From: Paenibacillus dakarensis
GTDB lineage: Bacteria; Bacillota; Bacilli; Paenibacillales; Paenibacillaceae
Length of the DNA: 38,202 nt
Direction of reading: 5' to 3'
Assembly (NCBI RefSeq): GCF_001373415.1
Contig: NZ_CDSE01000092.1
Coordinates: forward strand, 1 to 38,202
Shown here piece after piece: positions 7,389 through 15,745 of the stretch (position 1 is the stretch's first letter; each line of letters opens with the position of its first letter). Made by a program: the position numbers and the translations under genes. The notes under the pieces are model-generated. The model was given only the letters and a program-made list of their open reading frames with translations, was not told where the DNA came from and made no database searches.

Positions 7389-9146
7389 TTAAGACACCTC
7401 CTCGGAGGTCAGATTATTTTCAATTTGCTGACGTTCATATTGTTCACGGTACCATCCGTTCAGTGACAAAAGCTGTTCGTGTGTACCTTCTTCTATGATG
7501 CGGGCTCCATCCAATACAATAATCCAATCCGCATGCTGGACAGCAGACAGGCGGTGGGTTGATATTAAGGTTGTTTTACCTGCTCGTTTATTGCGGATGT
7601 TCTCAATGATTCGGGCCTCAGTACGGGCATCGACCGCGGAAAGGGCATCGTCCAGAATTAAAATTTCCGGGTCTGATATGAATGCACGGGCCAGGGATAC
7701 ACGCTGCTTCTGACCACCGGAAAGCGAAACACCTTTTTCACCGACAAGCGTGTCAAGGCCATCAGAGAGGGTGTTTAAATCCCGATCGAACGCTGCTGTA
7801 GCAATGGCATCCATAATGGTATCGTCTGAGGCATCCTTTTTACCAAATTGAATGTTTTGCCTTACGGTTTTGGAGAAAAGAATCTGTTCCTGCGGGACAT
7901 ATCCAATCCAGCTGTGAAGACGGTCTTTAGACAGCATTTCAATCGGTGTCCCGGAGATGAGAATATCTCCAGATCCTGTTGGGTATTCGTGGAGCAGCTG
8001 TTTGAGCAGTGTTGTCTTGCCGCTTCCAGTACGTCCAACGACACCGAGTGTGTGCCCTTTTTCCAGCTGAAGTGATACATCGATCAGATTATCAACAGTT
8101 GAAGTCGGATACCGGAAGGTGACCTCCTTAAACTGGATGGAATCAGGAGATTCCAAAGCAACAGGCTCCATGGGGTCACTAACGTCCGGTGGAACGGAAA
8201 GCGTGTCATTCACCCGGTCAAGTGAGGCGTTACCGCGCTGCATAATGTTGATCAGCTCTCCAATGGCGAACATGGGCCAAATCATCATACCAAGGTACAT
8301 ATTGAAGGATACGAGATCTCCAAGGGTAATTAGATTCTGGAACACCATATACACACCGTAGGACAAACCGATGACATAGCTTAAGCCGATGGAAAAGTTA
8401 ATCGTGGGCTCGAATAATGCATCGACCTTAGCGACCGCGAGATTCTTGCGGTACACATCATCGGTTATTTCTTGAAAGCGGCGCTGATCTTCACGCTCCT
8501 GCACATAGGCACGCACAACCCGGATACCAGCAACAGATTCCAGCACCTGATCATTCATGACGCCGAATGCATCCTGAGCTTGTGTGTAACGTTTATGTAT
8601 AGCTTTACCGTATATGACCATACCAACTGCAATGATCGGCAAAGGCAAGATAGCAGCGAGCGTCAGCTTCCAGCTGATGAGGAACCCCATCGCGAACAGA
8701 ATGACAACGAGATAGACCGTTGAATCGGTCATAACCAGCATTCCAAATCCGGCAGTTGCTGCAACAGAACGAAGATCGTTCGTTGCTTTTGCCATTAGAT
8801 CACCGGTACGGTTCTTTTCAAAGAACGGCGGAAGCATGCGAAGAAGATGATTCATATAACGTGTACGGAGCAATCGTTCAACCAGGTTAGCGCCTCCAAA
8901 GATTCGGTGCATCCATATGTAAGTAGCCATATAAATGACAGCGACGGTACCCATGATCAACAGTAGATACTTGATGAGCGAAGGCCAGGATATTGTGCTG
9001 CTTACGATATCATCGATGGCATTACCAAGAAGCAGCGGCGGCAGGAGTTCAAGCATTCCGCATAAGATGAGGAAGAACAAGCCAATCAAATATCTCTTCT
9101 TCTCAAGCTTAAAAAACCAACCTAAGTTTTTTAGTACAGTAAACAT
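7389..9146 (-). CDS. yheI: YheI/BmrC-like subunit of a heterodimeric ABC multidrug exporter
   Basis: 585 aa from ATG 9146, the same length as Bacillus YheI. The frame stays open to 9248, but the ATG at 9146 has AAGGAAGGG at good spacing and the upstream stretch would run through the attenuator hairpin. Six membrane helices precede the ATPase domain with Walker A GRTGSGKTT, signature LSGGQKQR and Walker B LILDDALSAVD. The residue after the Walker B Asp is Asp rather than Glu, so this subunit carries the degenerate catalytic site, as expected for one half of a heterodimeric exporter. A leader peptide and terminator upstream suggest induction by translation inhibitors. Confidence 0.92.
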   Translation of the reverse strand: MFTVLKNLGWFFKLEKKRYLIGLFFLILCGMLELLPPLLLGNAIDDIVSSTISWPSLIKYLLLIMGTVAVIYMATYIWMHRIFGGANLVERLLRTRYMNHLLRMLPPFFEKNRTGDLMAKATNDLRSVAATAGFGMLVMTDSTVYLVVILFAMGFLISWKLTLAAILPLPIIAVGMVIYGKAIHKRYTQAQDAFGVMNDQVLESVAGIRVVRAYVQEREDQRRFQEITDDVYRKNLAVAKVDALFEPTINFSIGLSYVIGLSYGVYMVFQNLITLGDLVSFNMYLGMMIWPMFAIGELINIMQRGNASLDRVNDTLSVPPDVSDPMEPVALESPDSIQFKEVTFRYPTSTVDNLIDVSLQLEKGHTLGVVGRTGSGKTTLLKQLLHEYPTGSGDILISGTPIEMLSKDRLHSWIGYVPQEQILFSKTVRQNIQFGKKDASDDTIMDAIATAAFDRDLNTLSDGLDTLVGEKGVSLSGGQKQRVSLARAFISDPEILILDDALSAVDARTEARIIENIRNKRAGKTTLISTHRLSAVQHADWIIVLDGARIIEEGTHEQLLSLNGWYREQYERQQIENNLTSEEVS

Positions 9147-9202
9147 TTTTGATCCCTTCCTTTCGTGAGCCGTGCAGCTAATCCCAGTTCTTTTGTTAAA
9201 CC

Positions 9203-9241
9203 AAAAAAAGCATACCATCCCGTAAACGGACGATATGCTTT
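9203..9241 (-). terminator. Attenuator terminator upstream of yheI
   Basis: On the minus strand a 14-bp stem starting AAAGCATA (two G-T wobbles, 7-base loop) is followed by seven T residues. It ends 57 bases before the yheI start and 88 bases after the leader stop codon. Being inside the transcript that must reach yheI, it can act only as a regulated attenuator. Confidence 0.8.
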
Positions 9242-9329
9242 CACTCATTAACTTATCATACGCGCGGTATTATAATGACAACCGCACATATACAGATACT
9301 TCAGTCCAACATTAATACATGAATATGTA

Positions 9330-9416
9330 TCAGAAGTGAGGCGGTACGGGCAGGATGTCATCGGTATTCAGTTGTGAGTATTTATCCATCGGACGATGAG
9401 CATAGACAATAAACAT
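9330..9416 (-). CDS. Leader peptide of the yheI/yheH operon (BmrB-like function)
   Basis: 28-aa open frame beginning MFIVYAHRPMDKYSQ and ending DDILPVPPHF, with AAGGTG six bases before the ATG. A GTG at 9425 with AAAGGGTGG upstream is an alternative start adding three residues. It lies between a good minus-strand promoter (9481-9510) and the attenuator. The PVPP stretch just before the stop could slow ribosomes. In Bacillus subtilis the related bmrCD operon is controlled by ribosome-mediated attenuation through the bmrB leader; I infer the same role here. I do not claim sequence homology to BmrB. Confidence 0.65.
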   Translation of the reverse strand: MFIVYAHRPMDKYSQLNTDDILPVPPHF

Positions 9417-9480
9417 ATCGAACACCTTAACCACCCTTTCGTTAGAATTTACAATAAATTGAAGATCTCGTATGGACTGA

Positions 9481-9510
9481 ATTCTATCACCGGATACCTG
9501 AAAATGTCAA
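9481..9510 (-). promoter_or_regulatory. Promoter of the yheI/yheH operon
   Basis: On the minus strand TTGACA (9505-9510) and TAGAAT (9481-9486) are separated by 18 bases. Transcription would start near 9474, about 50 bases before the leader peptide. Confidence 0.7.
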
Positions 9511-9574
9511 ACCTATTTTTTACGATTCAGAAAAATTTTAGGTTAGAAATACTTTAATTTTTATATGAAAAGAT

Positions 9575-9604
9575 TTGTAACCCTGTACAGATATGCGTTA
9601 TGAT
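9575..9604 (+). promoter_or_regulatory. Promoter of the HesB/YneR-like gene
   Basis: TTGTAA (9575-9580) and TATGAT (9599-9604) are separated by 18 bases, about 90 bases upstream of the start codon. It diverges from the yheI promoter. Confidence 0.5.
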
Positions 9605-9693
9605 ACATATACAATTGAGCATTTTCTTAAATGCTGAATCTGAAGGCGAATAACTGGGAAACAGACATATTCCTCAAAGGAGAGTGCGTGAAC

Positions 9694-9999
9694 ATGATTA
9701 TTGAAGTCAGCAATGAGGCAGCGCGTTGGTACAGGAAAGAGCTGGGACTAGGCGCTGGTACGTTTGTACGTTTCTTTCCCCGTTACAGCTCCGGCGGTGG
9801 ATTACATCCCGGGTTTTCACTTGGAATTTCCGTGGAAGAGCCGAAGGATCCTGGTCTGGTTAAGGTAGCAGAGGATATTACGTTTTACATGGAGGACCAA
9901 GACTTGTGGTATTTAAGGGGCTACAATCTCATAGTGGAATACGAACAATCATTAGATGATATTATGTATGTTTATAAGGAAGAAGGCGCAGAGGAGTAA
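9694..9999 (+). CDS. HesB/YneR-like protein without cysteines
   Basis: 101 aa from ATG 9694 (MIIEVSNEAARWYRKELGL). A GTG at 9688 with AAAGGAG five bases upstream is an equally usable start, and the frame extends further to 9631. The N-terminal pattern ISxEAAxWYKxEL, the glycine-rich SSGGGLHPGFSLG loop and the C-terminal YExSLDDIMYVY region match the YneR branch of the HesB/IscA superfamily. Unlike IscA-type Fe-S carriers it has no cysteine at all, so it cannot bind a cluster the same way. The function of this branch is unknown. The NUDIX gene follows 49 bases later on the same strand. Confidence 0.8.
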   Translation: MIIEVSNEAARWYRKELGLGAGTFVRFFPRYSSGGGLHPGFSLGISVEEPKDPGLVKVAEDITFYMEDQDLWYLRGYNLIVEYEQSLDDIMYVYKEEGAEE

Positions 10000-10048
10000 C
10001 GAGCAAATGTGGCTAACGCGCTCTATCTAGGGAAAGGAGGTTCTCAGG

Positions 10049-10501
10049 ATGAGCGTATATCACCGTGATCTTCGGCAATATATCAGCAAGAAGACAACGC
10101 TGGCTATGAAAGCGGCTGTAATCGTGCTGAATGATATTGGAGAGATATTGCTTCTGAAACGCCAAGGGAAGGACGTATGGGGTGTTCCGATTGGGAGCAT
10201 GAAGCCAGGCGAATCGATGGAGGACGCCGCATCCAGGGAACTCTGGGAAGAAAGCGGCCTTATTGCGGATGATATGCGGTTAATTGACCTGTTGTCAGGT
10301 CCAAAGTATGTTAAAAAGTATTCCGGCGGAGATGAGGTTTTCTTTGTTATTGGGGTTTATGCTGCGGTTGGTCTTCGCAGTGCAATTGATCTTCCTGCCC
10401 AGAGTGAATTATCTTTAAAGTACTGGGATACGGGAAATCTGCCTGTTATGGATAGCATATCATTACATTTGCTCGAAACTATCAAACAGCAGCTGCTATA
10501 A
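10049..10501 (+). CDS. NUDIX hydrolase
   Basis: 150-aa hydrolase of the NUDIX superfamily, which cleaves nucleoside diphosphates linked to another moiety. The complete NUDIX box starts at GSMKPGE near residue 51 and continues to RELWEESGL, matching Gx5Ex7REUxEExGU, so the metal-binding glutamates are present. A strand-rich MKAAVIVLNDIGEILLLKR precedes the box. ATG 10049 is preceded by AAGGAGG at 10034-10040. The specific substrate cannot be told from the motif. It probably shares a transcript with the upstream YneR-like gene and ends at the terminator near 10546. Confidence 0.9.
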   Translation: MSVYHRDLRQYISKKTTLAMKAAVIVLNDIGEILLLKRQGKDVWGVPIGSMKPGESMEDAASRELWEESGLIADDMRLIDLLSGPKYVKKYSGGDEVFFVIGVYAAVGLRSAIDLPAQSELSLKYWDTGNLPVMDSISLHLLETIKQQLL

Positions 10502-10514
10502 AGTCCTATACCAT

Positions 10515-10570
10515 TGTCTGAGATCTATCCTTCAGACAGCCGGGTTTCCCCGAAAGGGGAATTTTTTTTT
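10515..10570 (+). terminator. Terminator after the NUDIX gene
   Basis: TTCCCC-GAAA-GGGGAA (10546-10561) with a GNRA-like loop is followed by nine T residues. A second small hairpin TGTCTGA/TCAGACA (10515-10538) lies just upstream. Confidence 0.85.
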
Positions 10571-10605
10571 CGAGCAATTTACCCTTGAGAATTTCCCGGG
10601 ATGAT

Positions 10606-11106
10606 TCAGTTTGATTCTTCAACGGCAAAGTCGAAATCATCAATATCATAAACCTGAACGGGGATGGATGCATCAATAATCCGTTGTATGAGCTCATATT
10701 GGTCTGTAAGAATGGGCGCATTGATCCGCTGGGCTGATAGAAGTAATTCTGTTTCCACAGGATCGAATAACTCTCCATATGGGGCTGTATCGACTGCATT
10801 GAGTATCGTTACATAGGATGTTTCCGTAAGCGGTATGGATGAACTTTTCGCCCAAGGCACTTGCAGTGCCCGATCAATCTTCTTCTTGTTCAGCGGTTGT
10901 TCGAAATAATGGATAAGCTCGTGAATTTTGTTCCGAACATGATGCTCATCTGAGGTTGAATGCATTAAAGGCTCTTCGCTGCTCTTTAATTCATATAGTT
11001 CCATAATAGTTTTATAAGGAATGATATATTCAACGGGGCGCGGCGGCACAAGAAGCTGGCCGTAGATAGCGAGCATCACAACTTCAGTTACAAGTGTTGT
11101 ACTCAT
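10606..11106 (-). CDS. Conserved protein of unknown function
   Basis: 166-aa soluble protein. ATG 11106 follows GGAGGAAT on the minus strand. I see no catalytic motif I can name. Recognisable stretches are VPPRPVEYIIPYKTIMELYE near residue 21, an acidic middle, FDPVETELLLSAQRINAPILTD and a very acidic C-terminus VYDIDDFDFAVEE. Similar proteins occur in Paenibacillus and have, as far as I recall, sometimes been labelled ADP-heptose synthase; nothing here supports that label. It is transcribed divergently from the ABC exporter gene at 11251. Confidence 0.72.
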   Translation of the reverse strand: MSTTLVTEVVMLAIYGQLLVPPRPVEYIIPYKTIMELYELKSSEEPLMHSTSDEHHVRNKIHELIHYFEQPLNKKKIDRALQVPWAKSSSIPLTETSYVTILNAVDTAPYGELFDPVETELLLSAQRINAPILTDQYELIQRIIDASIPVQVYDIDDFDFAVEESN

Positions 11107-11250
11107 GTTATTCCTCCTGCAGCTATTACAATTAATATTTTTAGTTTAAAGATAATAAAGCACTGTAGCGGGTAAAAGTCAACAATGAGGTAAAAAATGG
11201 GCCTTGATGCCGCAACCAGATCATGCATAAGAAAGGAGTCGTTATTTCTT

Positions 11251-12996
11251 TTGAAGTCATGGAAAATTTACTATCCCTTCGTTAAGCCATATATAAAATG
11301 GATCATACTGACACTTATCATTGGAATGATCAAATTCTCTATTCCTCTCCTGCTTCCTATGATTATGAAATATGTGGTCGATGACCTATTGATTAGCACA
11401 CAGATGGATATGAAGCAGAAACTGGACCAGCTGATGCTTGTCCTCGGAGGGACCCTGATATTATTTGTTGTTGTACGTGGTCCGGTGGAGTATATGCGGC
11501 AATATTTTGCCCAGTTCATTACGAGTCGGATCTTATTTGATATGCGGAACCGGCTTTATGCTCATCTTCAGCGGCTTTCATTAAGATATTATCAGAATAC
11601 CAAAGTGGGGGAAGCAATTTCCCGCTTTATCAACGATGTGGAGCAATCCAAAAATCTTGTTGAAGTAGGTATGATGAATATATGGCTCGATATGTTCACG
11701 CTGATCTTTGTCTTAATCGTGATGTTCTTCATGAATCCGATATTAACTCTGGTAGCTATTTCGGTTCTGCCCCTGTATGCTATTGCGGTGAATCTGTTAT
11801 ATAAACGACTCAAAAAACTGACCAAAGACCGTTCCCAGGCACTGGCTGGAATTCAGTCTTACCTGCATGAACGGATTCAAGGAATATCGGTGATCCGGAG
11901 CTTTACACTGGAGCGTTATGACCAAAAGAAATTTGAGGGCATCAACGGCAATTTCCTGAACAAAGCGCTGGCTCAGACGAGATGGAATGCCTTAACGTTC
12001 TCTATCATTAATACATTAACCGATATCGCTCCCATCCTCGTTATCGGTTATGGAGGATATCGTGTGATTCAAGGAGATTTGACCTTGGGTACCTTTGTTG
12101 CGTTCTTTGGCTATTTGGACAGGCTGTATGCTCCCCTGCGCCGTCTGATCAATTCTTCAACCGTTCTTACGCAGGCCTCGGCATCACTGGAGCGGGTAAA
12201 GGAATTGCTGGACGAGCCGTATGATATTGTGGATGCGCCGAATGCGAAGGAATTGCCAAGAGCAGGGCGGATTGAGTTTGACCGGGTGTGGTTTCAATAC
12301 AATGATCAAGGGGGCTGGGTGCTTCAGGACATCAACTTGAAGATCGAGCAGGGCCAGACTGTTGCTTTTGTTGGTATGAGCGGCGGCGGGAAATCCTCCT
12401 TGATAGGCCTTATTCCAAGGTTCTACGATGTGCAAAAGGGCAGTGTTAAGATCAACGGCATGGATGTCCGTGAAGTAACACTCGATAGTTTGCGCGGCTC
12501 TGTCGGGATGGTTCTACAGGATAACTTCCTGTTTAGCGGATCGGTCCGGGAGAACATTCTGTTCGGGAATCCTGATGCATCGGATGAAGAAATCATGGCA
12601 GCTGCACAATCTGCCAATGCCCATGATTTCATTGTCAATCTGCCGCAAGGCTATGATACGGAAGTCGGCGAGCGGGGCGTAAAGCTGTCAGGCGGACAGA
12701 AGCAGCGGCTGGCTATTGCACGCGTATTTTTGAAAAATCCGGATATTCTGGTTCTGGATGAAGCTACCTCGGCCCTGGATCTGGAATCAGAGCATTTAAT
12801 TCAGCAGGCACTTCAATCATTATCCAAAGACCGGACTACGCTCATCGTTGCTCACCGTTTATCTACCATTACACATGCTGATATGATCGTCGTGCTTGAA
12901 AACGGGCAGATCACAGAGCAGGGAACACATAGTGAGCTGATGGAGCGGGATGGAAGTTATGCGAGATTATATAATGTACAGCATTTGGAGTCCTAA
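11251..12996 (+). CDS. ABC multidrug/lipid exporter, homodimer type
   Basis: 581 aa from TTG 11251 (LKSWKIYYPFVKPYIKW), preceded by AAGGAG. The frame stays open to ATG 11197, but that ATG has no ribosome site and the added residues are not hydrophobic. The N-terminal 310 residues hold six membrane helices. The ATPase domain has Walker A GMSGGGKSS, Q-loop VLQDNFLFSG, signature LSGGQKQR, Walker B LVLDEATSALD with the catalytic Glu, and the H-loop AHRLSTI. All catalytic residues are present, so it can work as a homodimer, unlike the yheI/yheH pair. The cargo is not determined. Confidence 0.9.
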   Translation: MKSWKIYYPFVKPYIKWIILTLIIGMIKFSIPLLLPMIMKYVVDDLLISTQMDMKQKLDQLMLVLGGTLILFVVVRGPVEYMRQYFAQFITSRILFDMRNRLYAHLQRLSLRYYQNTKVGEAISRFINDVEQSKNLVEVGMMNIWLDMFTLIFVLIVMFFMNPILTLVAISVLPLYAIAVNLLYKRLKKLTKDRSQALAGIQSYLHERIQGISVIRSFTLERYDQKKFEGINGNFLNKALAQTRWNALTFSIINTLTDIAPILVIGYGGYRVIQGDLTLGTFVAFFGYLDRLYAPLRRLINSSTVLTQASASLERVKELLDEPYDIVDAPNAKELPRAGRIEFDRVWFQYNDQGGWVLQDINLKIEQGQTVAFVGMSGGGKSSLIGLIPRFYDVQKGSVKINGMDVREVTLDSLRGSVGMVLQDNFLFSGSVRENILFGNPDASDEEIMAAAQSANAHDFIVNLPQGYDTEVGERGVKLSGGQKQRLAIARVFLKNPDILVLDEATSALDLESEHLIQQALQSLSKDRTTLIVAHRLSTITHADMIVVLENGQITEQGTHSELMERDGSYARLYNVQHLES

Positions 12997-13021
12997 ATCA
13001 GTTCTCTTCTCATGAATAGAT

Positions 13022-13087
13022 AAAATCATCGCCCTTGTTTCGAATGGATATGTCCCCATATACCATCAATCAAGGGCGATTTTATTG
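13022..13087. terminator. Bidirectional terminator between the exporter and the polyprenyl-pentose operon
   Basis: The arms ATCGCCCTTG (13028-13037) and CAAGGGCGAT (13071-13080) are perfect complements. They are flanked by AAAA and TTTT runs and enclose a second imperfect stem. It serves both converging genes. Confidence 0.82.
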
Positions 13088-13110
13088 TATTCTAGTGGAT
13101 TGTATTCGAT

Positions 13111-14415
13111 TTATTTATCCGAATCCTGCTGTGTAAGCACATTAGTATAGGATGCGTGAATATAATCCAGATTTGATTGATGCTTGATCATGTTGTTAGC
13201 GGCCGTAACAAGCAGGAACACAGCAGCAACCCCTAGCAGAACTTTTTTGGCTGTATGGTTTCGAATTCCGGTGACGAAGCTGGCAGCAAGAATAAAGAAT
13301 GCGAATAGATAATGCCCTGCATAAAGATATAAGTCATAGGTGAATGCGGTGAGCCCAAAACCAACTACGATATGAAGCAGAAACGCAAACAAGATGTAAG
13401 TAAAGATAGCCCAGATGCCCCTAGATTTAATGCCTTTAATGAAGCCAAGAACAGCCATCAAGAAGAAGCCGATCCCCACAATGTGGACATACAAGGGATA
13501 AGGCTTGCTGAGATCAGTAGCAAAAGCCGTGATACCCGTGTCAATCAAGGCGATAGCAGGGGTTAGTATAGGACTTACAATAAGCATATAGAATGCTCTG
13601 GCATGGTGTTCGACCGAGAACGGTGTAACATAACCGAGACCCCCGCTTGAAAGACCGCCAAAAACATTGGTTAACCATGTCTTTCCGAATGTGAAATACT
13701 GTATTCCTGTCATCATAAGAATCATCATTAGGGCAGTAATCATAATGATCATAAACCACTTGAATGTCGTTTTTGTATGGCTTCGGTTAAAAAGGCTGAC
13801 AAACAGAGCAACGGCAAACGTAACAACATTGGTTGATGTAATCCCGAAATTAAGCAAGGTGAGGGAGGCATTTGGAATAATCGGAAACGATTGCTCAGCC
13901 CGGCATTTTTGCAAATAGGCTGCGGAGAGCACGATAACAAATTGTGCATAAGGATAAGAATCTGGAATGAATGCTGTAAAAATACTGTAAGAGCTTACAC
14001 CGAACAAAGCGGTGAACAGAAGGGAAACATGCCGATCCGAGCCACTTCTGCGGAGCATGAAATAGATGATCGTGGTCGTCAATGCATTCATTACGGCTTG
14101 TACGATTAGAAACAGCATATTACCAATCGAGTGGCTGGACAGATGAGTAAGCGGCGCTGAAAGGAAGTTGTAGAGCGGGTGAATAACTGTGCCTGTGGTA
14201 CTTCCGTACTCCATCGACGGATCGAAATTAAACAGATTAAGCGAGAAAGGCGCCCCGTAGAAGGGATTGTAGCGGCCTAACATTTCTGCATTATCTTTGA
14301 TGTACTGTATATAGGGCATGTTCATAACCAGATAAAATAAGCAGAATACAAGCCAAAGAATCAATGCAGTGTAATTATCCTTCCTGTCTTTGAAAAAATA
14401 GCCGCGAAAAGTCAT
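13111..14415 (-). CDS. Polytopic membrane protein, candidate GT-C-type glycosyltransferase
   Basis: 434-aa protein with about ten or more membrane segments. A first helix (residues 17-38) is followed by a long, probably extracytoplasmic loop rich in aromatic and acidic residues (residues 39-95, with FDPSMEYGS), the layout of GT-C enzymes that use polyprenyl-phosphate sugars. I cannot identify a definite DxD or ExD catalytic motif. Only a weak ribosome site (GGGAGG, 13 bases upstream) precedes the ATG. It is the last gene of an operon that makes and seems to flip a polyprenyl-linked pentose, which is the main reason for the call. It could instead be a transporter or an accessory protein. Confidence 0.55.
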   Translation of the reverse strand: MTFRGYFFKDRKDNYTALILWLVFCLFYLVMNMPYIQYIKDNAEMLGRYNPFYGAPFSLNLFNFDPSMEYGSTTGTVIHPLYNFLSAPLTHLSSHSIGNMLFLIVQAVMNALTTTIIYFMLRRSGSDRHVSLLFTALFGVSSYSIFTAFIPDSYPYAQFVIVLSAAYLQKCRAEQSFPIIPNASLTLLNFGITSTNVVTFAVALFVSLFNRSHTKTTFKWFMIIMITALMMILMMTGIQYFTFGKTWLTNVFGGLSSGGLGYVTPFSVEHHARAFYMLIVSPILTPAIALIDTGITAFATDLSKPYPLYVHIVGIGFFLMAVLGFIKGIKSRGIWAIFTYILFAFLLHIVVGFGLTAFTYDLYLYAGHYLFAFFILAASFVTGIRNHTAKKVLLGVAAVFLLVTAANNMIKHQSNLDYIHASYTNVLTQQDSDK

Positions 14416-14446
14416 ATGTATTTACGAACCTCCCAAATCATTTGAA

Positions 14447-14767
14447 CTAAGTGATTAAGAGTAACAAACCCGAGATGATGAAAACGACACCTGCTATTTT
14501 TATCATCCCGATCGATTCCTTGAAAATGACTTTGGCGAACAATAAAGCCCACAAAAAGGTTAGAGCATTCGCAGGCATTACAATCGTGTAAGGCAGCTCT
14601 TTTAACAAGTAGATGTTGAGCAATGCACCAATACCATAAGATGCAAAACCAATGAACAGTAAGAAAAATTGCTTTTTAGAGGTGAAGCCTTTAAAAAACA
14701 CGCTGCCCAGCGAGCCTAACAGAGTCATAGCAAGCAGAAGCATATACAGGATCGGTTCATTTTTCAT
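14447..14767 (-). CDS. EamA/DMT small membrane protein, ArnF-like half-flippase
   Basis: 106 aa with four membrane segments (residues about 5-24, 33-53, 60-80 and 87-105) and a single charged KVIFKES loop before the last helix, a hallmark of the drug/metabolite transporter half-proteins. Its size and topology match ArnE/ArnF and SMR proteins, which work as dimers. It overlaps the preceding paralogue by 11 bases, so both are probably made in equal amounts and form a heterodimer. In the operon context the likely role is moving a polyprenyl-phosphate sugar across the membrane. Confidence 0.75.
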   Translation of the reverse strand: MKNEPILYMLLLAMTLLGSLGSVFFKGFTSKKQFFLLFIGFASYGIGALLNIYLLKELPYTIVMPANALTFLWALLFAKVIFKESIGMIKIAGVVFIISGLLLLIT

Positions 14768-15095
14768 AAGAGGTTAAGGTCACCCCGATTCCAAGCAGGA
14801 CAACTGCCGCTGTCTTCTTTAGCGTGATGGGCTCTCCAAGAAAGAGATCACCGTATAACAATGCAACGATATAGCTAATGCACATCAGCGGGTAAGCAAC
14901 AGAGAGCTTTTCCAGTGCCAATGACTTGATCATAAATATAGCTCCCAGTCCATAACATGCGAATCCGATGACCATATAGACCAGGTTGCTGTGGCCCCAT
15001 TTCCAGAATAATTGGCCAGTCGCTGTGAGTATGGCGGATACGATCATCAACCACTTTCCGAGATGTCGTCTTTGTTCACCGCTTACATGCTCCAT
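14757..15095 (-). CDS. EamA/DMT small membrane protein, ArnE-like half-flippase
   Basis: 112 aa from ATG 15095, which has GAGGG five bases upstream; an earlier ATG at 15110 is possible. It has four membrane segments and the motif GDLFLGEPITLKK before the last helix, the DMT-family signature (here GEPIT). ArnE in enterobacteria is about the same length. The start overlaps the 3' end of the HAD gene and the end overlaps the ArnF-like gene, so the operon is translationally coupled. Confidence 0.78.
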   Translation of the reverse strand: MEHVSGEQRRHLGKWLMIVSAILTATGQLFWKWGHSNLVYMVIGFACYGLGAIFMIKSLALEKLSVAYPLMCISYIVALLYGDLFLGEPITLKKTAAVVLLGIGVTLTSYEK

Positions 15096-15718
15096 GTTAA
15101 TCCCTCGCATCCCGCTTTATGTTTATGACAATTAATTAGATATTTTTGGCCCACAAGCTCCAGCATTGGCATATCGGACAGAGAGTCGGAGTAAGCACAG
15201 GAATGGTCATAATCGATCGTAATTCCTTTTTCCTGCAAATAGCCTTGGATCCGGGTCACTTTCTCTTCTCCCTTGCAGTTGTTTCCATCAATCAGATGAG
15301 TGAACTGTTCACCGGATTTGATCAAATTCGTTCCGATTACTCCATCTACAACATCAAGCTGTTCGAAATATTTCATATATGCATAAGGAGATGCGGTAAC
15401 CAGCAAAATGTGATATCCGTCTTTCTTTTTGTTCTGCATTTCGGACAAGGCTCCTGGATATACATTCGGCAGGATTTTGGTCTCAAAAAAGAGCTTGAGA
15501 TCTTCTTCATTCATCATTTTTATAAAACGAAAATAGGAGCTTTTCGCAGTTTCAGCCTTCATTAAATGCAGTTTATATAGCACAGAGTAGATGACGATAA
15601 GGAATAAAAAATAGAAAGAAGATGGCTTCTTCTGTATTCCATACATCACAAACTGAAACATCGAATCCTTGTGGATAATCGTTTTGTCCACATCGAATAA
15701 TGCCACCTTTTGGGCCAT
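15083..15718 (-). CDS. HAD-superfamily (IB type) phosphatase
   Basis: 211 aa from ATG 15718, with GAGGT eight bases upstream. Motif I is FDVDKTI (nucleophile and acid Asp near residues 8 and 10), motif II is VTAS, and the C-terminal motif is YSDSLSDMPML, which supplies the metal-binding Asp residues. A hydrophobic stretch near residues 35-55 suggests membrane contact. HAD-IB enzymes are phosphatases of small phosphomonoesters. Between a polyprenyl-phosphate phosphoribosyltransferase and a flippase pair, the natural substrate would be polyprenyl-phosphoryl-5-phosphoribose; that is inferred from context. Confidence 0.82.
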   Translation of the reverse strand: MAQKVALFDVDKTIIHKDSMFQFVMYGIQKKPSSFYFLFLIVIYSVLYKLHLMKAETAKSSYFRFIKMMNEEDLKLFFETKILPNVYPGALSEMQNKKKDGYHILLVTASPYAYMKYFEQLDVVDGVIGTNLIKSGEQFTHLIDGNNCKGEEKVTRIQGYLQEKGITIDYDHSCAYSDSLSDMPMLELVGQKYLINCHKHKAGCEGLTWSM

Positions 15719-15745
15719 GAATACATACCTCGTCTGCAAAAAAAA

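Noticed and set aside
9147..9248. 34-residue N-terminal extension of the YheI-like protein
   Set aside because: The region encodes the attenuator hairpin, and the ATG at 9146 has a good ribosome site and gives the family length.
10506..10799. 97-codon minus-strand frame
   Set aside because: It overlaps the conserved 166-aa gene in another frame and runs into the NUDIX terminator.
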